NCBI RefSeq assembly: GCF_003071065.1 | Contig: NZ_QCXX01000012.1 | Location: 1-64,000 of the forward strand | Length of the DNA stretch: 64,000 nt | Origin: Sphingobacterium athyrii | GTDB taxonomy: Bacteria > Bacteroidota > Bacteroidia > Sphingobacteriales > Sphingobacteriaceae | Direction of reading: 5' to 3' | Shown: positions 42,599 to 52,424 of the stretch, piece by piece | Numbering within the stretch: the first letter of the stretch is position 1 | Layout of the letters: each line of letters opens with the position of its first letter | Notes under the pieces: model-generated | Database searches by the model: none | Told to the model about the DNA's origin: nothing | The model's input: the letters and a program-made list of their open reading frames with translations, nothing else | Position numbers and translations under genes: made by a program

Positions 42599-45076
42599 AT
42601 GAGCAAATTCGAAACTTTTGATTTCAGTCAGGCTATTCCAATTGTTGCGGAAGACACCGAATTCTTCCCTTTATTGACACAGCAGGATGAAGACGATATG
42701 GCTAACGCTGAAATTCCAGAAGCACTATCTATTTTGCCTTTACGCAATACCGTATTATTTCCCGGTGTTGTCATTCCGATCACTGTAGGAAGAGATAAAT
42801 CCATCAAATTGGTTAAAGAAGCCTATAAAGGCAGCAAAACAATCGGTGTGGTCTCCCAGAAGGATATGACAGTAGAGGATCCCGGATTTGAAGAACTGAA
42901 TAAAGTGGGTACTGTTGCCCATATTATTAAAGTACTTCAGATGCCCGACGGAAACACCACCGTAATCATTCAGGGAAAGCAACGTTTCAACCTGGTGGAA
43001 ATCGTCGAGACCGAACCTTATCTGAAAGCTCGTGTCGAGAAATTCAACGAGGCGAAACCTAAGATGACCAAACATTTCAAAGCGACAATCTCGACCTTGA
43101 AAGAAATGGCATTGCAGATTATTCAGCTTTCACCAAACCTACCTAGCGAAGCTGGTATAGCAATAAAAAATATTGAAAGTCCCTCTTTTCTGATCAACTT
43201 TATTTCGTCGAACATCAATGTCGAAATGATCAAAAAACAAGAGTTGCTACAAATCCCAAAAGTGGAAAACCGCGCCAAACTCCTTCTGGAACTGTTGACC
43301 ACAGAAATCCAGATGCTGGAACTGAAACATCAGATCCAAAACAAGGTGCGCGTTGACTTGGACAAGCAACAACGGGATTATTTCCTCAACCAACAGTTGA
43401 AAACCATCCAGGAAGAACTGGGCGGAAACACACCTGACCTGGAACTTGAAGAGCTCAAGAAACGTGGTAAAACAAAAAAATGGTCTCTTGATGTTGAAAA
43501 ACATTTTAACAAGGAACTTGAAAAATTATCACGTATCAATCCAGCAGCGGCAGATTATTCTGTTCAGCTGAATTATCTGGAGCTCCTGCTTGATCTTCCA
43601 TGGAATGAAACAACCAAAGATAATTTTGACTTAAATAAGGCGCAGAAAGTCCTGGACAGAGATCACTATGGATTGGAAAAAGTCAAAAAGCGTATCGTTG
43701 AATACCTTGCGGTATTGAAATTGAAAAATGATATGAAAGCCCCGATCCTTTGTCTGGTAGGCCCTCCGGGAGTGGGTAAGACCTCTCTGGGCCGCTCTAT
43801 CGCCAAAGCATTGGGCCGCAAATATACCCGTATGGCCTTGGGGGGCGTACGTGACGAAGCCGAAATCAGAGGCCACCGCAAGACGTATATCGGTGCCATG
43901 CCCGGTCGTATTATCCAATCGCTAAAAAAAGCAGGCACGGCCAATCCAGTGTTTATTCTGGATGAAATTGATAAAATGAATGCTGATTTTAAAGGCGATC
44001 CTTCTTCGGCCTTATTGGAGGTGCTGGATCCTGAGCAAAACACGCATTTCTATGACCATTATGTCGAAATGGAATTTGACCTTTCCAAAGTGATGTTTAT
44101 TGCAACAGCCAACTCGCTGAGTTCCATCCAGCCCGCTTTATTGGACCGTATGGAGATCATCGAAGTCAATGGATACACCATCGAAGAAAAGATTGAAATA
44201 GCGAAAAAACACTTGCTTCCAAAACAGCGCGAAATGCACGGGATGGCTGCCAAGGATGTTGCCCTAAAAGGTAAGATCATCGAGAAAATCATCGAAGACT
44301 ATACCCGTGAATCCGGTGTGCGCGGACTGGAAAAGAAAATTGGTTCGATCGTCCGTGGTATTGCCACACGCATCGTCATGGAAAAAGATTACAACCCAAG
44401 CATCAATGATCAGGATGTCGTGGATATCCTGGGGGCACCGATCTTTGATAAAGATATTTACGAAAACAATAATGTCGCCGGTGTCGTAACCGGGCTTGCC
44501 TGGACTTCGGTAGGTGGTGATATTTTATTTATCGAATCTTCTTTAAGTCCCGGAAAAGGACGCTTGAGCCTGACAGGTAATCTGGGCGATGTCATGAAAG
44601 AGTCCGCCTCCATTGCTTTAGCCTATTTAAAAGCACATGCAGCCGACTTTGGCATTGACTACCACGTATTCGACCATTGGGATATCCATATCCACGTTCC
44701 GGCAGGTGCCATTCCTAAGGATGGTCCATCCGCTGGCGTAACAATGCTCACTGCGCTGACATCTTTATTTACACAACGTAAGGTGAAAGAAAAACTGGCG
44801 ATGACAGGGGAAATTACCTTGCGTGGAAAAGTGTTACCGGTAGGTGGTATAAAAGAAAAAATCCTTGCCGCCAAACGGGCGAATATCAAAGATATCATAC
44901 TGTGCAAATCCAACGAAAAAGATATTCTTGAAATCAAGGAAGATTATATCAAAGATATGCAGTTCCACTACGTGACCGAAATGGCACAGGTAATCAAGCT
45001 CGCACTTCTGGAAGAAAAAGTAGATGGCGCCTTAGATCTATCCCAGGGAATTGAAAACACAAAAAAAGAGGGGTAA
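42599..45076 (+). CDS. lon: ATP-dependent protease La (Lon)
   Basis: An 825-residue cytoplasmic AAA+ protease that degrades damaged and regulatory proteins. The N-terminal substrate-binding domain (LPLRNTVLFPGVVIPITVGR) begins near residue 46; Walker A is GPPGVGKTS near 388 and Walker B FILDEIDKM near 455; the protease domain has catalytic Ser about 710 in KDGPSAGV and Lys about 753 in GGIKEKILAAKR. Length is normal. It is monocistronic with a terminator 30 bp downstream. Confidence 0.97.
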   Translation: MSKFETFDFSQAIPIVAEDTEFFPLLTQQDEDDMANAEIPEALSILPLRNTVLFPGVVIPITVGRDKSIKLVKEAYKGSKTIGVVSQKDMTVEDPGFEELNKVGTVAHIIKVLQMPDGNTTVIIQGKQRFNLVEIVETEPYLKARVEKFNEAKPKMTKHFKATISTLKEMALQIIQLSPNLPSEAGIAIKNIESPSFLINFISSNINVEMIKKQELLQIPKVENRAKLLLELLTTEIQMLELKHQIQNKVRVDLDKQQRDYFLNQQLKTIQEELGGNTPDLELEELKKRGKTKKWSLDVEKHFNKELEKLSRINPAAADYSVQLNYLELLLDLPWNETTKDNFDLNKAQKVLDRDHYGLEKVKKRIVEYLAVLKLKNDMKAPILCLVGPPGVGKTSLGRSIAKALGRKYTRMALGGVRDEAEIRGHRKTYIGAMPGRIIQSLKKAGTANPVFILDEIDKMNADFKGDPSSALLEVLDPEQNTHFYDHYVEMEFDLSKVMFIATANSLSSIQPALLDRMEIIEVNGYTIEEKIEIAKKHLLPKQREMHGMAAKDVALKGKIIEKIIEDYTRESGVRGLEKKIGSIVRGIATRIVMEKDYNPSINDQDVVDILGAPIFDKDIYENNNVAGVVTGLAWTSVGGDILFIESSLSPGKGRLSLTGNLGDVMKESASIALAYLKAHAADFGIDYHVFDHWDIHIHVPAGAIPKDGPSAGVTMLTALTSLFTQRKVKEKLAMTGEITLRGKVLPVGGIKEKILAAKRANIKDIILCKSNEKDILEIKEDYIKDMQFHYVTEMAQVIKLALLEEKVDGALDLSQGIENTKKEG

Positions 45077-45105
45077 TCGCCGCTCAGAAATTTAGAATAA
45101 TAGAT

Positions 45106-45147
45106 AAAAAACAGGGCGTCCAATAAAAATTGAACGCCCTGTTTTTC
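45106..45147. terminator. Bidirectional terminator
   Basis: AAAAACAGGGCGTCCAAT pairs with ATTGAACGCCCTGTTTTT (one mismatch) between the convergent lon and dctA genes. Confidence 0.75.
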
Positions 45148-45202
45148 TTTTATGCTGACCCCCTCGCGGTTGCAGGTCAACTAATCAATACAGCATACGC
45201 TA

Positions 45203-46456
45203 TCAGCCAAGTTTCTCATGTAGCAGTTCCTCATCCAGGCTATTTTCATATTTTGAGATCACCAGCGTCGCCGCTGAATTGCCGATCAGATTGGTGATGG
45301 CTCTTGCCTCACTCATAAAGCGGTCTACGCCAAAGACCAATGCGACGGACTCGACAGGCACATGTCCGACAACAGGGAGCGTTGCCGCTAAAGTCACAAA
45401 GCCGCTTCCCGTCACACCCGCAGCTCCTTTTGAGGTCAGCAACAGCACCAGCAGTAAGGTAATTTCCTGCTCCAGACTCAGGTGCATATTCAGCGCCTGT
45501 GAAATAAATACCGCAGCCATTGTCAGATAAATACTCGTCCCATCGAGATTAAAGGAATAGCCCGTAGGAATCACCAGTCCCACGACCGATTTGGCACAGC
45601 CCGCATCTTCCATTTTCTGCATAATGCCCGGTAATGCGGATTCCGAAGAGGAGGTGCCCAATACAATCAAAATTTCACCTTTGATATACTTCAGAAATTT
45701 GAAAATATTAACCTTGACATAGAAGTGCAATACGGCCCCGATCACAATCACGATAAAGATAATACAAGTCAGGTAGAAGCTTACCATTAACATCCCCAGC
45801 TTGGTCAGGGCCTGAATACCGAATGCGCCAATGGTAAACCCCATCGCTCCCATCGCCCCTATAGGCGCCAGGTACATCACCATCTTAATAATGGCAAAAA
45901 GTACCTTTAGAAAAGATTGCAGCACATTGATCACCGGCTCTGAGGCCTTTTTACCGATCTTGGTCATGCCGACCCCAAAGAGTACCGCAAAAACCAGTAC
46001 CTGCAGCAGATTATCTGAAGCCACTGAAGCGACAACATTCTCCGGGATAATATCCATGATAAAATCCATGAAACTATGCGGTTTCTTGGATTCCGAAATA
46101 TAGTGTGACACCGAGGATATATCCAGGGTCGACGGATCGGCATTCATGCCTGTACCGGGCTGAATCACGTTGACAAAGATCAAACCGATAATCAATGCGA
46201 CCGTCGTCATGACTTCGAAATAAATTATGGAGGTGAGTCCGATCTTGCCCACTTTTTTCACATCCTGCATTCCGGCAATTCCGATGACGATCGAACTGAA
46301 GATCAGGGGGGCAATCACCATCTTGATCAGTTTGATAAAGGCATCCCCCAATGGCTTCAGCTTTACGGCAAAATCCGGAAAAAAGGCGCCGCAGAAAATA
46401 CCGACCAATATACCGACGATAACCTGAAAATAGAGACTCTTAAAAATATGCTTCAT
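45203..46456 (-). CDS. dctA: C4-dicarboxylate/proton symporter
   Basis: A 417-residue inner-membrane carrier of the dicarboxylate/amino acid:cation symporter family. GTSSSESALPGIMQKME and VVGLVIPTGYSFNLDGTSIYLTMAAVFI are the two conserved substrate-site segments and closely follow DctA rather than GltP. It imports succinate, fumarate or malate. The start at 46456 lies 4 bp after the upstream gene's stop; a start at 46477 would overlap it. The two are probably cotranscribed. Confidence 0.88.
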   Translation of the reverse strand: MKHIFKSLYFQVIVGILVGIFCGAFFPDFAVKLKPLGDAFIKLIKMVIAPLIFSSIVIGIAGMQDVKKVGKIGLTSIIYFEVMTTVALIIGLIFVNVIQPGTGMNADPSTLDISSVSHYISESKKPHSFMDFIMDIIPENVVASVASDNLLQVLVFAVLFGVGMTKIGKKASEPVINVLQSFLKVLFAIIKMVMYLAPIGAMGAMGFTIGAFGIQALTKLGMLMVSFYLTCIIFIVIVIGAVLHFYVKVNIFKFLKYIKGEILIVLGTSSSESALPGIMQKMEDAGCAKSVVGLVIPTGYSFNLDGTSIYLTMAAVFISQALNMHLSLEQEITLLLVLLLTSKGAAGVTGSGFVTLAATLPVVGHVPVESVALVFGVDRFMSEARAITNLIGNSAATLVISKYENSLDEELLHEKLG

Positions 46457-46460
46457 GGTG

Positions 46461-47516
46461 CTAACGATTAACGGCAATTCCCTCGGCCTTCAACATGGTT
46501 TTAAATTTGGGGTTGCGGATATATTTATTAAAATCATGGCTTTTCATACCGGTAAAATCCGTATACTTCATGATCGGATAATGTTTTACCAACTCATTGC
46601 AGACATCAGCTTTATACCCTAAATCCGTTGCTTTCAGCTTATTGGATAAAAAACCAACAAACTTCTTCAACATCACATCGGTATTATTGATGGTGATATG
46701 GATTTTCTTCACCTGTTTGCTCAAACTACAGAATGAATCCGTTCCCGAAGTCATATCCCTGATCTTAAAGTCATCGAGACCTATCGCCGGTGCGAGCATA
46801 ATGCAGGTAATGTCATTGCCATTTTCCGCAAGCTTTTTTGCCGCATCAACATCTACGTTGTGGTTCTCCAGTGTACCCTTGGCAAAACTCTCGCTGAATG
46901 TTGCACTGCTTAAAGCACTCAGCACAACTGATGCTCCCCGACTATGGGAGATTAAAACGATCTTTTTGTTATGGATGCTATTTAACAAATTCCGTAGTCC
47001 AAATTCACCCGCCATCTGACTGAATGAGGTAGCAGAAAACCAAACTTTGGCGCCACTAAAGGGATTCGTGGTATGTAAACCATCCCAATAAAATTTAACG
47101 ACCTCATCTTTATTTGAATTGAGCTTCAACAGCTTACGCATATATTCATAGCTCTCATTGACTTCATCAGACGGTGCATTAAAACCATGTACAAAGATAA
47201 ACACGCGGTCTTTCGCTTTCACTTTACTCTTCACAGCCAACATGCGGGTCTTTTCAAAACTTTTCAGCTGGCTTTCCAGGCCTTTTTCCGTTGCGATCTT
47301 CATCAGCGAGTAGGCATTGATGTCACCACTTTTAGGGGGGGCACCATACGTCTTACGCCAATTATCCGGATAGAAATTGCCGTTTTGGTCTACAAATGAA
47401 TTGACGATATTCGGTTTATCGAATGAATTGGGATATGGGTCCTTGGGTACATTATGGGTTATTCCACAGGAAACCATTAAAAAAAGAAGAAAAAAATAGA
47501 AAAGTTGTCCTCTCAT
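46461..47516 (-). CDS. Alpha/beta hydrolase lipoprotein (DUF900-like)
   Basis: A 351-residue lipoprotein from the start at 47516 (Cys17 in FLMVSC). The alpha/beta hydrolase core is visible: VFIFVHGFNAP around the oxyanion strand, LISHSRGASVVL with the nucleophile Ser in the elbow SHSRG, and a later Asp/His pair expected near NTDVM and KSHDF. It resembles DUF900-type hydrolases. The substrate is unknown. It lies 4 bp before dctA. Confidence 0.75.
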   Translation of the reverse strand: MRGQLFYFFLLFLMVSCGITHNVPKDPYPNSFDKPNIVNSFVDQNGNFYPDNWRKTYGAPPKSGDINAYSLMKIATEKGLESQLKSFEKTRMLAVKSKVKAKDRVFIFVHGFNAPSDEVNESYEYMRKLLKLNSNKDEVVKFYWDGLHTTNPFSGAKVWFSATSFSQMAGEFGLRNLLNSIHNKKIVLISHSRGASVVLSALSSATFSESFAKGTLENHNVDVDAAKKLAENGNDITCIMLAPAIGLDDFKIRDMTSGTDSFCSLSKQVKKIHITINNTDVMLKKFVGFLSNKLKATDLGYKADVCNELVKHYPIMKYTDFTGMKSHDFNKYIRNPKFKTMLKAEGIAVNR

Positions 47517-47656
47517 GAAGCTATTTTTTAAGCTGTTAAAAACCATAATTTCATTATGGAAAAGATTGATCGAATCATAAATGTATATATTGGCAAAATA
47601 TAGTGAACACTTTACGCCATGTGCGGCACCATTTTAATCAATCCGTCCTACGAATA

Positions 47657-47687
47657 TAAAAAAAAGGGATGCATAAATGCATCCCTT
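47657..47687 (-). terminator. Terminator of purF
   Basis: On the minus strand AAGGGATGCAT...ATGCATCCC is followed by a run of eight T, 21 bp after the purF stop. Confidence 0.75.
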
Positions 47688-47707
47688 CCTCTGATATTTT
47701 TTAGTCT

Positions 47708-49618
47708 TTAATTACTAAAGTAGGCACGTACATTTTTACCTTCAATCCAGTTCATAAAGGCTTTGTTCACAACCTTATTTCCACCCGGAGTAGGATAATC
47801 ACCGGAGAAGTACCAGTCACCGGTATGTGCCGGACATGCTTTGTGCAGGTTATCCAATGTCTGATACACCACCTCAAGTTCGGCTTTCAAATGGTGCGGT
47901 CTGACGATACGACCAATTTCCTCGGAAATCTCCTGATCTGTAAATGGCGCATAAATCGCCTTTACATAGTTCTCAATTTCATTGACATCCTGGGTCATCG
48001 ACAACAGACATTTTTGATATACGTCATCAATAATATGTGCCATACCACGTTGTTTCAACAGGTTGATTGCCGCTTCAAACGCTACGAATTCACCCATACG
48101 TGACATGTCTATACCGTAACAGTCCGGATAACGGATTTGAGGAGCCGACGAAACAATCACAATTTTCTTTGGATTCAAACGATCCAGGATCGTCAGGATA
48201 CTTTGTTTCAACGTGGTCCCACGTACAATGGAATCGTCAATCGCAACGATGGTATCTTCATGATCTTTAACGATACCGTAAGTGGTATCATACACATGTT
48301 GTACCATATCCGTACGATCGGCGTCCTGTGTAATAAAGGTACGCAATTTGGCATCCTTCACATTCAGTTTTTCAAAACGGGGTTTGATGCTTAATATATC
48401 ATCCAGCTCCTCGTCAGAAATTTTCTCCGAACGTTTTAACAAGGTTTCTTTTTGAAAATCCCGCACGTAAGTATTGATACCGTCCATTAAACCGTAGTAA
48501 GATACTTCGGCCGTATTGGGGATAAAAGAGAATACGGTATTTTTAATATTACTTTTGACAGATTCCAGCACCTGAGGCACCAGTAGTCTACCCAATTCTT
48601 TACGTTCTTTATAGATATCAGCATCCGATCCGCGTGAGAAATAAATACGCTCAAAAGAACAAGAACGTTGTTCAACAGGTTGTCTAAACATTTCCTGTGA
48701 CACTGTACCGTCTTTTTTAGCGATCAGCGCATGCCCCGGTTTAATTTCTTTCACGGCACCGATAGGTACATTGAATGCAGTTTGAATGACAGGTCTTTCC
48801 GAAGCGACCACCAAAATTTCTTCATCCTGATAGTAGAATGCCGGACGGATACCCGCAGGATCACGCATCACGAAAGCATCCCCGTGACCAAAAATACCGG
48901 CAATGGTATACCCACCGTCCCAAGTTTTCGCTGAACGCTTCAGGATCTTGGAAACATCAATATTTTTGGCAATCAATGAACTGATTTCCACATTAGAATA
49001 ACCTTCTTTTTTGAATTGATCAAAAAGCTCCTGATTTTCATCATCTAAGAAATGTCCAATTTTTTCCAAAACGGTGACGGTATCCGCCTTTTCTTTTGGA
49101 TGTTGGCCCAACTCGTACAGCTGTTGCAAAAGTTCGTCCACATTGGTCATGTTGAAGTTACCCGCAACAACAAGATTGCGTGACATCCAGTTGTTTTGTC
49201 TTAAAAATGGGTGACAGCTTTCGATACTGTTCTTTCCATGCGTTCCATAACGCAAATGTCCTAAAAGTACTTCTCCAGTAAAACTGACATTATCTTTTAA
49301 CCATTGGGTATCCTTTGACTCTTCTGGAAATGCCTTCTGAACAGAAGCAAATTTTTTCTGTACATATTCGAATATATCTGCCACGGCAGTTGAGCCCATA
49401 GCTCTGTAACGCGAAATGTAACGATTTCCAGGTTTAACATCAAATTTAATGGTTGCAATTCCAGCCCCGTCTTGACCACGGTTGTGCTGTTTTTCCATTA
49501 ATAGGTACAATTTGTTGATGCCATAGAATGGCGTACCATATTTTTCCTGATAATAAGATAAGGGTTTTAACAGGCGAATTAGTGCGATTCCGCACTCGTG
49601 TTTAATAGCGTCGCTCAT
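47708..49618 (-). CDS. purF: Amidophosphoribosyltransferase (PurF-type)
   Basis: A 636-residue enzyme of purine synthesis that makes 5-phosphoribosylamine from PRPP and glutamine. A short propeptide (MSDAIKHE) precedes Cys9, which becomes the N-terminal nucleophile of the class II glutaminase (CGIALIRLL; HLRYGTHG; NWMSRNLVVAGNFNM). The phosphoribosyltransferase half has the PRPP motif VAIDDSIVRGTT. It is longer than the ~500-residue classical enzyme and belongs to a long Bacteroidota form, so a second, shorter PurF may exist elsewhere. The function is therefore likely but not certain. Confidence 0.85.
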   Translation of the reverse strand: MSDAIKHECGIALIRLLKPLSYYQEKYGTPFYGINKLYLLMEKQHNRGQDGAGIATIKFDVKPGNRYISRYRAMGSTAVADIFEYVQKKFASVQKAFPEESKDTQWLKDNVSFTGEVLLGHLRYGTHGKNSIESCHPFLRQNNWMSRNLVVAGNFNMTNVDELLQQLYELGQHPKEKADTVTVLEKIGHFLDDENQELFDQFKKEGYSNVEISSLIAKNIDVSKILKRSAKTWDGGYTIAGIFGHGDAFVMRDPAGIRPAFYYQDEEILVVASERPVIQTAFNVPIGAVKEIKPGHALIAKKDGTVSQEMFRQPVEQRSCSFERIYFSRGSDADIYKERKELGRLLVPQVLESVKSNIKNTVFSFIPNTAEVSYYGLMDGINTYVRDFQKETLLKRSEKISDEELDDILSIKPRFEKLNVKDAKLRTFITQDADRTDMVQHVYDTTYGIVKDHEDTIVAIDDSIVRGTTLKQSILTILDRLNPKKIVIVSSAPQIRYPDCYGIDMSRMGEFVAFEAAINLLKQRGMAHIIDDVYQKCLLSMTQDVNEIENYVKAIYAPFTDQEISEEIGRIVRPHHLKAELEVVYQTLDNLHKACPAHTGDWYFSGDYPTPGGNKVVNKAFMNWIEGKNVRAYFSN

Positions 49619-49635
49619 ATCTTGATTTGATGTCG

Positions 49636-49643
49636 CAAAAATA
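49636..49643 (-). promoter_or_regulatory. -7 element of purF
   Basis: TATTTTTG on the minus strand fully matches TAnnTTTG and lies 17 bp before the start codon. No good -33 TTG is visible at the usual distance. Confidence 0.35.
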
Positions 49644-49738
49644 AGAATTATTTAGAACTTACTACCCCCTACCCACACTTTTTCCGTAATAAAATTACAG
49701 TGAATCAACAGTGCCTCTTCGAGATAGGTTTCAAAGCC

Positions 49739-51616
49739 TTATTGCGCGATAAAAACCGGAACTTTTACAGCATGGCGCAGCTTGTTGACGGTCTCTCCAA
49801 AAACAAAGTCTTTGACTCCGGTATGACCGTGGCTCCCCACGACCAATAGATCTGCATGATATTTTTCACAAACTTCGGCAATGCTCCGGATCCGATTGTT
49901 GTAGCCGAGTTCATATTCCGTCTGATGCCCTTTGGACAGTAAAAAATCTGCATATAGCTTCAGGCGCTCCAAATCCTGCCGCGACTCAAAATCATCAGTA
50001 GACTCGCCGGTGTATTTGACAGAGGCACTTTCGACAATATGGACAACGACAAAGCTGGTATCGGGATGTGACAACTGCAGGGCGTACTGGATCACTTTCT
50101 GATCCGAATTTGAAAAATCCAGCGCGATCACCACTTTCTTGAACGAACCTCTGTCCTCAAAATGTAGGGCCTCAAATGGGGGATGTACTTCCAATTCGAT
50201 CGGTTTTGATTTACGTAAAATGGGAATCAATACGGTCATGATCAACAAAAAGAGCAGACCAACAGCACCCAGAATAAGTAACACCGTGACCAAAGGATTG
50301 TTTGCTTCGGCAATCCAGCCCCTGACCTCGTCATAAACCAGTTTAAAATTCAACACCGCGATCACAGCGGCAATTAGCCAGGCAAATGCTTTTGTCAGCG
50401 GTTTAATCGCAAAGATTCCCATCTTGGCCTTGTCACTCACAAAGTGAATCAGCGGGATCACCGCAAAGGCCAGTTGCATGCTCAGGATGACCTGACTAAA
50501 GATCAACAGCTGCCCTACCTGACCTTCGCCAGAAATCAGGATCACCAGGACCGCAGGTATAATCGCTAAAAGTCGTGTAATAATCCGCCGTAGCGTAGGA
50601 CTGATCCGCAGACGCAGGTAGCCCTCCATGACGATCTGTCCGGCCAGTGTGCCCGTAACCGTTGAACTCTGTCCTGCCAGAATCAATGCCACCGCAAATA
50701 GTTTCGATGCCCATTCGGTGCCAAGTAAATTCCCCAGCAGGTGGTAGGCATCTTCCAGCTCGGCGACATCGTGCATACCATTCTTATGAAACACTGATGC
50801 TGCCAGGATCAGAATGGCGGCATTGACCAAAAATGCCAAATTTAATGCAATGGCACTGTCCCAGAAATTATATTTTAAGGATTTCCGTATGGAGACTTCA
50901 TTGCGGTCAATCTTTCGGGTCTGCACCAAAGCTGAATGGAGGTAGAGGTTGTGCGGCATGACCGTGGCACCGATGATGCCAATGGCAATATAAAGTGCGG
51001 CACTATTGGGAATGCTCGGAATAAAACCCGTAGCCACCTCCGCAAAATCAGGTTTGGCCAAAAACATCTCCACCATAAAGCACATACCGATCAGGGAAAT
51101 CAAACCGATAATAAAGAGTTCCATCTTGCGCATCCCCAGCTTCTGCAAGTAGAGCAACAGGAAGGTATCGGCAAAACTGATCAGCACCCCCCAGAGCAAA
51201 TCAATGCCAAAGAGCAGGTTAAGCCCAATGGCCATCCCCAGCACTTCGGCCAGATCGCAGGCGGCTATAGCAATCTCGGCCAGGATATACAGCACAAAAT
51301 TCATGCGCTTGGGATAGGTCTCCCGATTACACTGTGCTAAGTCCTTACCCCGCACAATTCCCAAACGGGCACAGAGATTCTGCAGCAATAAGGCCATAAT
51401 ATTGCTCATCAGCAACACCCAGATCAAGGCATAGCCAAACTGGCTCCCCCCGGCGAGATCCGTCGCCCAGTTGCCCGGATCCATATAACCTACACTGATC
51501 AGATAGGCAGGGCCAAAAAAACTGAGTACCTTTTTAAACTTTGATTTTCCTTGATTGACATCCACACTTTCGTGGATATCGGATAATGATTTATGATGGG
51601 AGTCGTCGTGATGCAT
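49739..51616 (-). CDS. Nramp divalent-metal transporter fused to a universal stress domain
   Basis: A 625-residue fusion. Residues about 25-450 are an Nramp/MntH transporter: DPGNWATD (46-53) in helix 1 and MPHNLYLHSALVQTR in helix 6 supply the metal site for Mn(II)/Fe(II) with proton symport; eleven helices are visible. Residues about 475-625 are a UspA-type domain (KKVVIALDFSNSDQKVIQYAL ... LLVVGSHGHTGVKDFVFGETV) with a G-x2-G-x9-G nucleotide loop, in which the usual Ser/Thr after the last Gly is Glu. The N-terminus is His-rich (MHHDDSHHKS). The stress domain may gate or sense metal transport in the cytoplasm. Confidence 0.9.
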   Translation of the reverse strand: MHHDDSHHKSLSDIHESVDVNQGKSKFKKVLSFFGPAYLISVGYMDPGNWATDLAGGSQFGYALIWVLLMSNIMALLLQNLCARLGIVRGKDLAQCNRETYPKRMNFVLYILAEIAIAACDLAEVLGMAIGLNLLFGIDLLWGVLISFADTFLLLYLQKLGMRKMELFIIGLISLIGMCFMVEMFLAKPDFAEVATGFIPSIPNSAALYIAIGIIGATVMPHNLYLHSALVQTRKIDRNEVSIRKSLKYNFWDSAIALNLAFLVNAAILILAASVFHKNGMHDVAELEDAYHLLGNLLGTEWASKLFAVALILAGQSSTVTGTLAGQIVMEGYLRLRISPTLRRIITRLLAIIPAVLVILISGEGQVGQLLIFSQVILSMQLAFAVIPLIHFVSDKAKMGIFAIKPLTKAFAWLIAAVIAVLNFKLVYDEVRGWIAEANNPLVTVLLILGAVGLLFLLIMTVLIPILRKSKPIELEVHPPFEALHFEDRGSFKKVVIALDFSNSDQKVIQYALQLSHPDTSFVVVHIVESASVKYTGESTDDFESRQDLERLKLYADFLLSKGHQTEYELGYNNRIRSIAEVCEKYHADLLVVGSHGHTGVKDFVFGETVNKLRHAVKVPVFIAQ

Positions 51617-51652
51617 AGCTTACATTAGGACAATATCTTTTATTGCTAGGGC

Positions 51653-51683
51653 TAAAGATAAAAAGCTTTACAGTATTAGGCAA
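51653..51683 (-). promoter_or_regulatory. Promoter of the Nramp-Usp gene
   Basis: On the minus strand TTG (51683-51681) is followed after 20 bp by TATCTTTA (51660-51653), seven of eight matches to TAnnTTTG, 36 bp before the start codon. Confidence 0.5.
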
Positions 51684-51699
51684 TTAAACAGCCATATAA

Positions 51700-52302
51700 T
51701 TAGAATTTAAATGTAAGTTGGCCCGAGTTTTCTTTCGACTGGTTGCCGAATTTAACAAAATCAACCGGTTCATACTGCCCCATATCAGGATTAAAGCGGC
51801 GGATATAAACACCGTTACACATAAAGCTCAGATCGACCGAACGTAGCATTTTCTTTGCAAATTCAAGTCGTGCAGGCTCCAGTCGGCGTCCGATGGAGAT
51901 ATGGGGTTCATCACTGATCTCGATCAGGTCAAAGGGACTCAATGTGTGCACAACCTTTCGTGCTCTATCCTTCAGGTAACTACGGGCATGTACCGTCGGA
52001 CCGATATAGAAAGCACCACCAGCAAAGGAAGCAAAGTGATCAAAATACACATATTGGCTGCGCTCACAGCGCAGGGATTGTTGCAATGCTGCGATAGCCT
52101 GTGCCAACGTATCCTCATTTCCTGTAAAAGCACAAATAGTCACATGGGCTTTGGAATTGCAGCTGTGGTACCAGCCTTTATCCTTATCCGGAAATTCCTC
52201 CGCCAATGCTGCCCGCAAGCGCTGCTTTAACCCATCTACCAATACCAAACCAGCTTCATCAGGCTGAAAAACAAACGAATATTTATTGACGCTACCCTCC
52301 AT
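51700..52302 (-). CDS. 2H phosphoesterase (2'-5' RNA ligase-like)
   Basis: A 200-residue cytoplasmic protein of the 2H phosphoesterase superfamily. The two catalytic HxTx-type motifs are HVTICAF (about residue 53) and HISIGRR (about 135), spaced as in LigT-like proteins. Such enzymes act on 2',3'-cyclic or 2',5'-phosphodiester bonds in RNA or nucleotides. Its substrate is unknown. Its stop lies 83 bp from the Nramp gene start. Confidence 0.78.
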   Translation of the reverse strand: MEGSVNKYSFVFQPDEAGLVLVDGLKQRLRAALAEEFPDKDKGWYHSCNSKAHVTICAFTGNEDTLAQAIAALQQSLRCERSQYVYFDHFASFAGGAFYIGPTVHARSYLKDRARKVVHTLSPFDLIEISDEPHISIGRRLEPARLEFAKKMLRSVDLSFMCNGVYIRRFNPDMGQYEPVDFVKFGNQSKENSGQLTFKF

Positions 52303-52424
52303 AACAAAAAATCAACTTTTGATCAGTAGGTAAGATACCAAATCCGATGGAGATAACAAAACGATGCGGCTCTTCTGCTCAGACGTTGCCTGGCTCATAG
52401 CGGTAGCTGCAGCATGTACAGATG

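Noticed and set aside
47622..47712. Short plus-strand frame starting MCGTI, like an N-terminal glutaminase
   Set aside because: The match is five residues long and the frame runs directly into the purF terminator hairpin.
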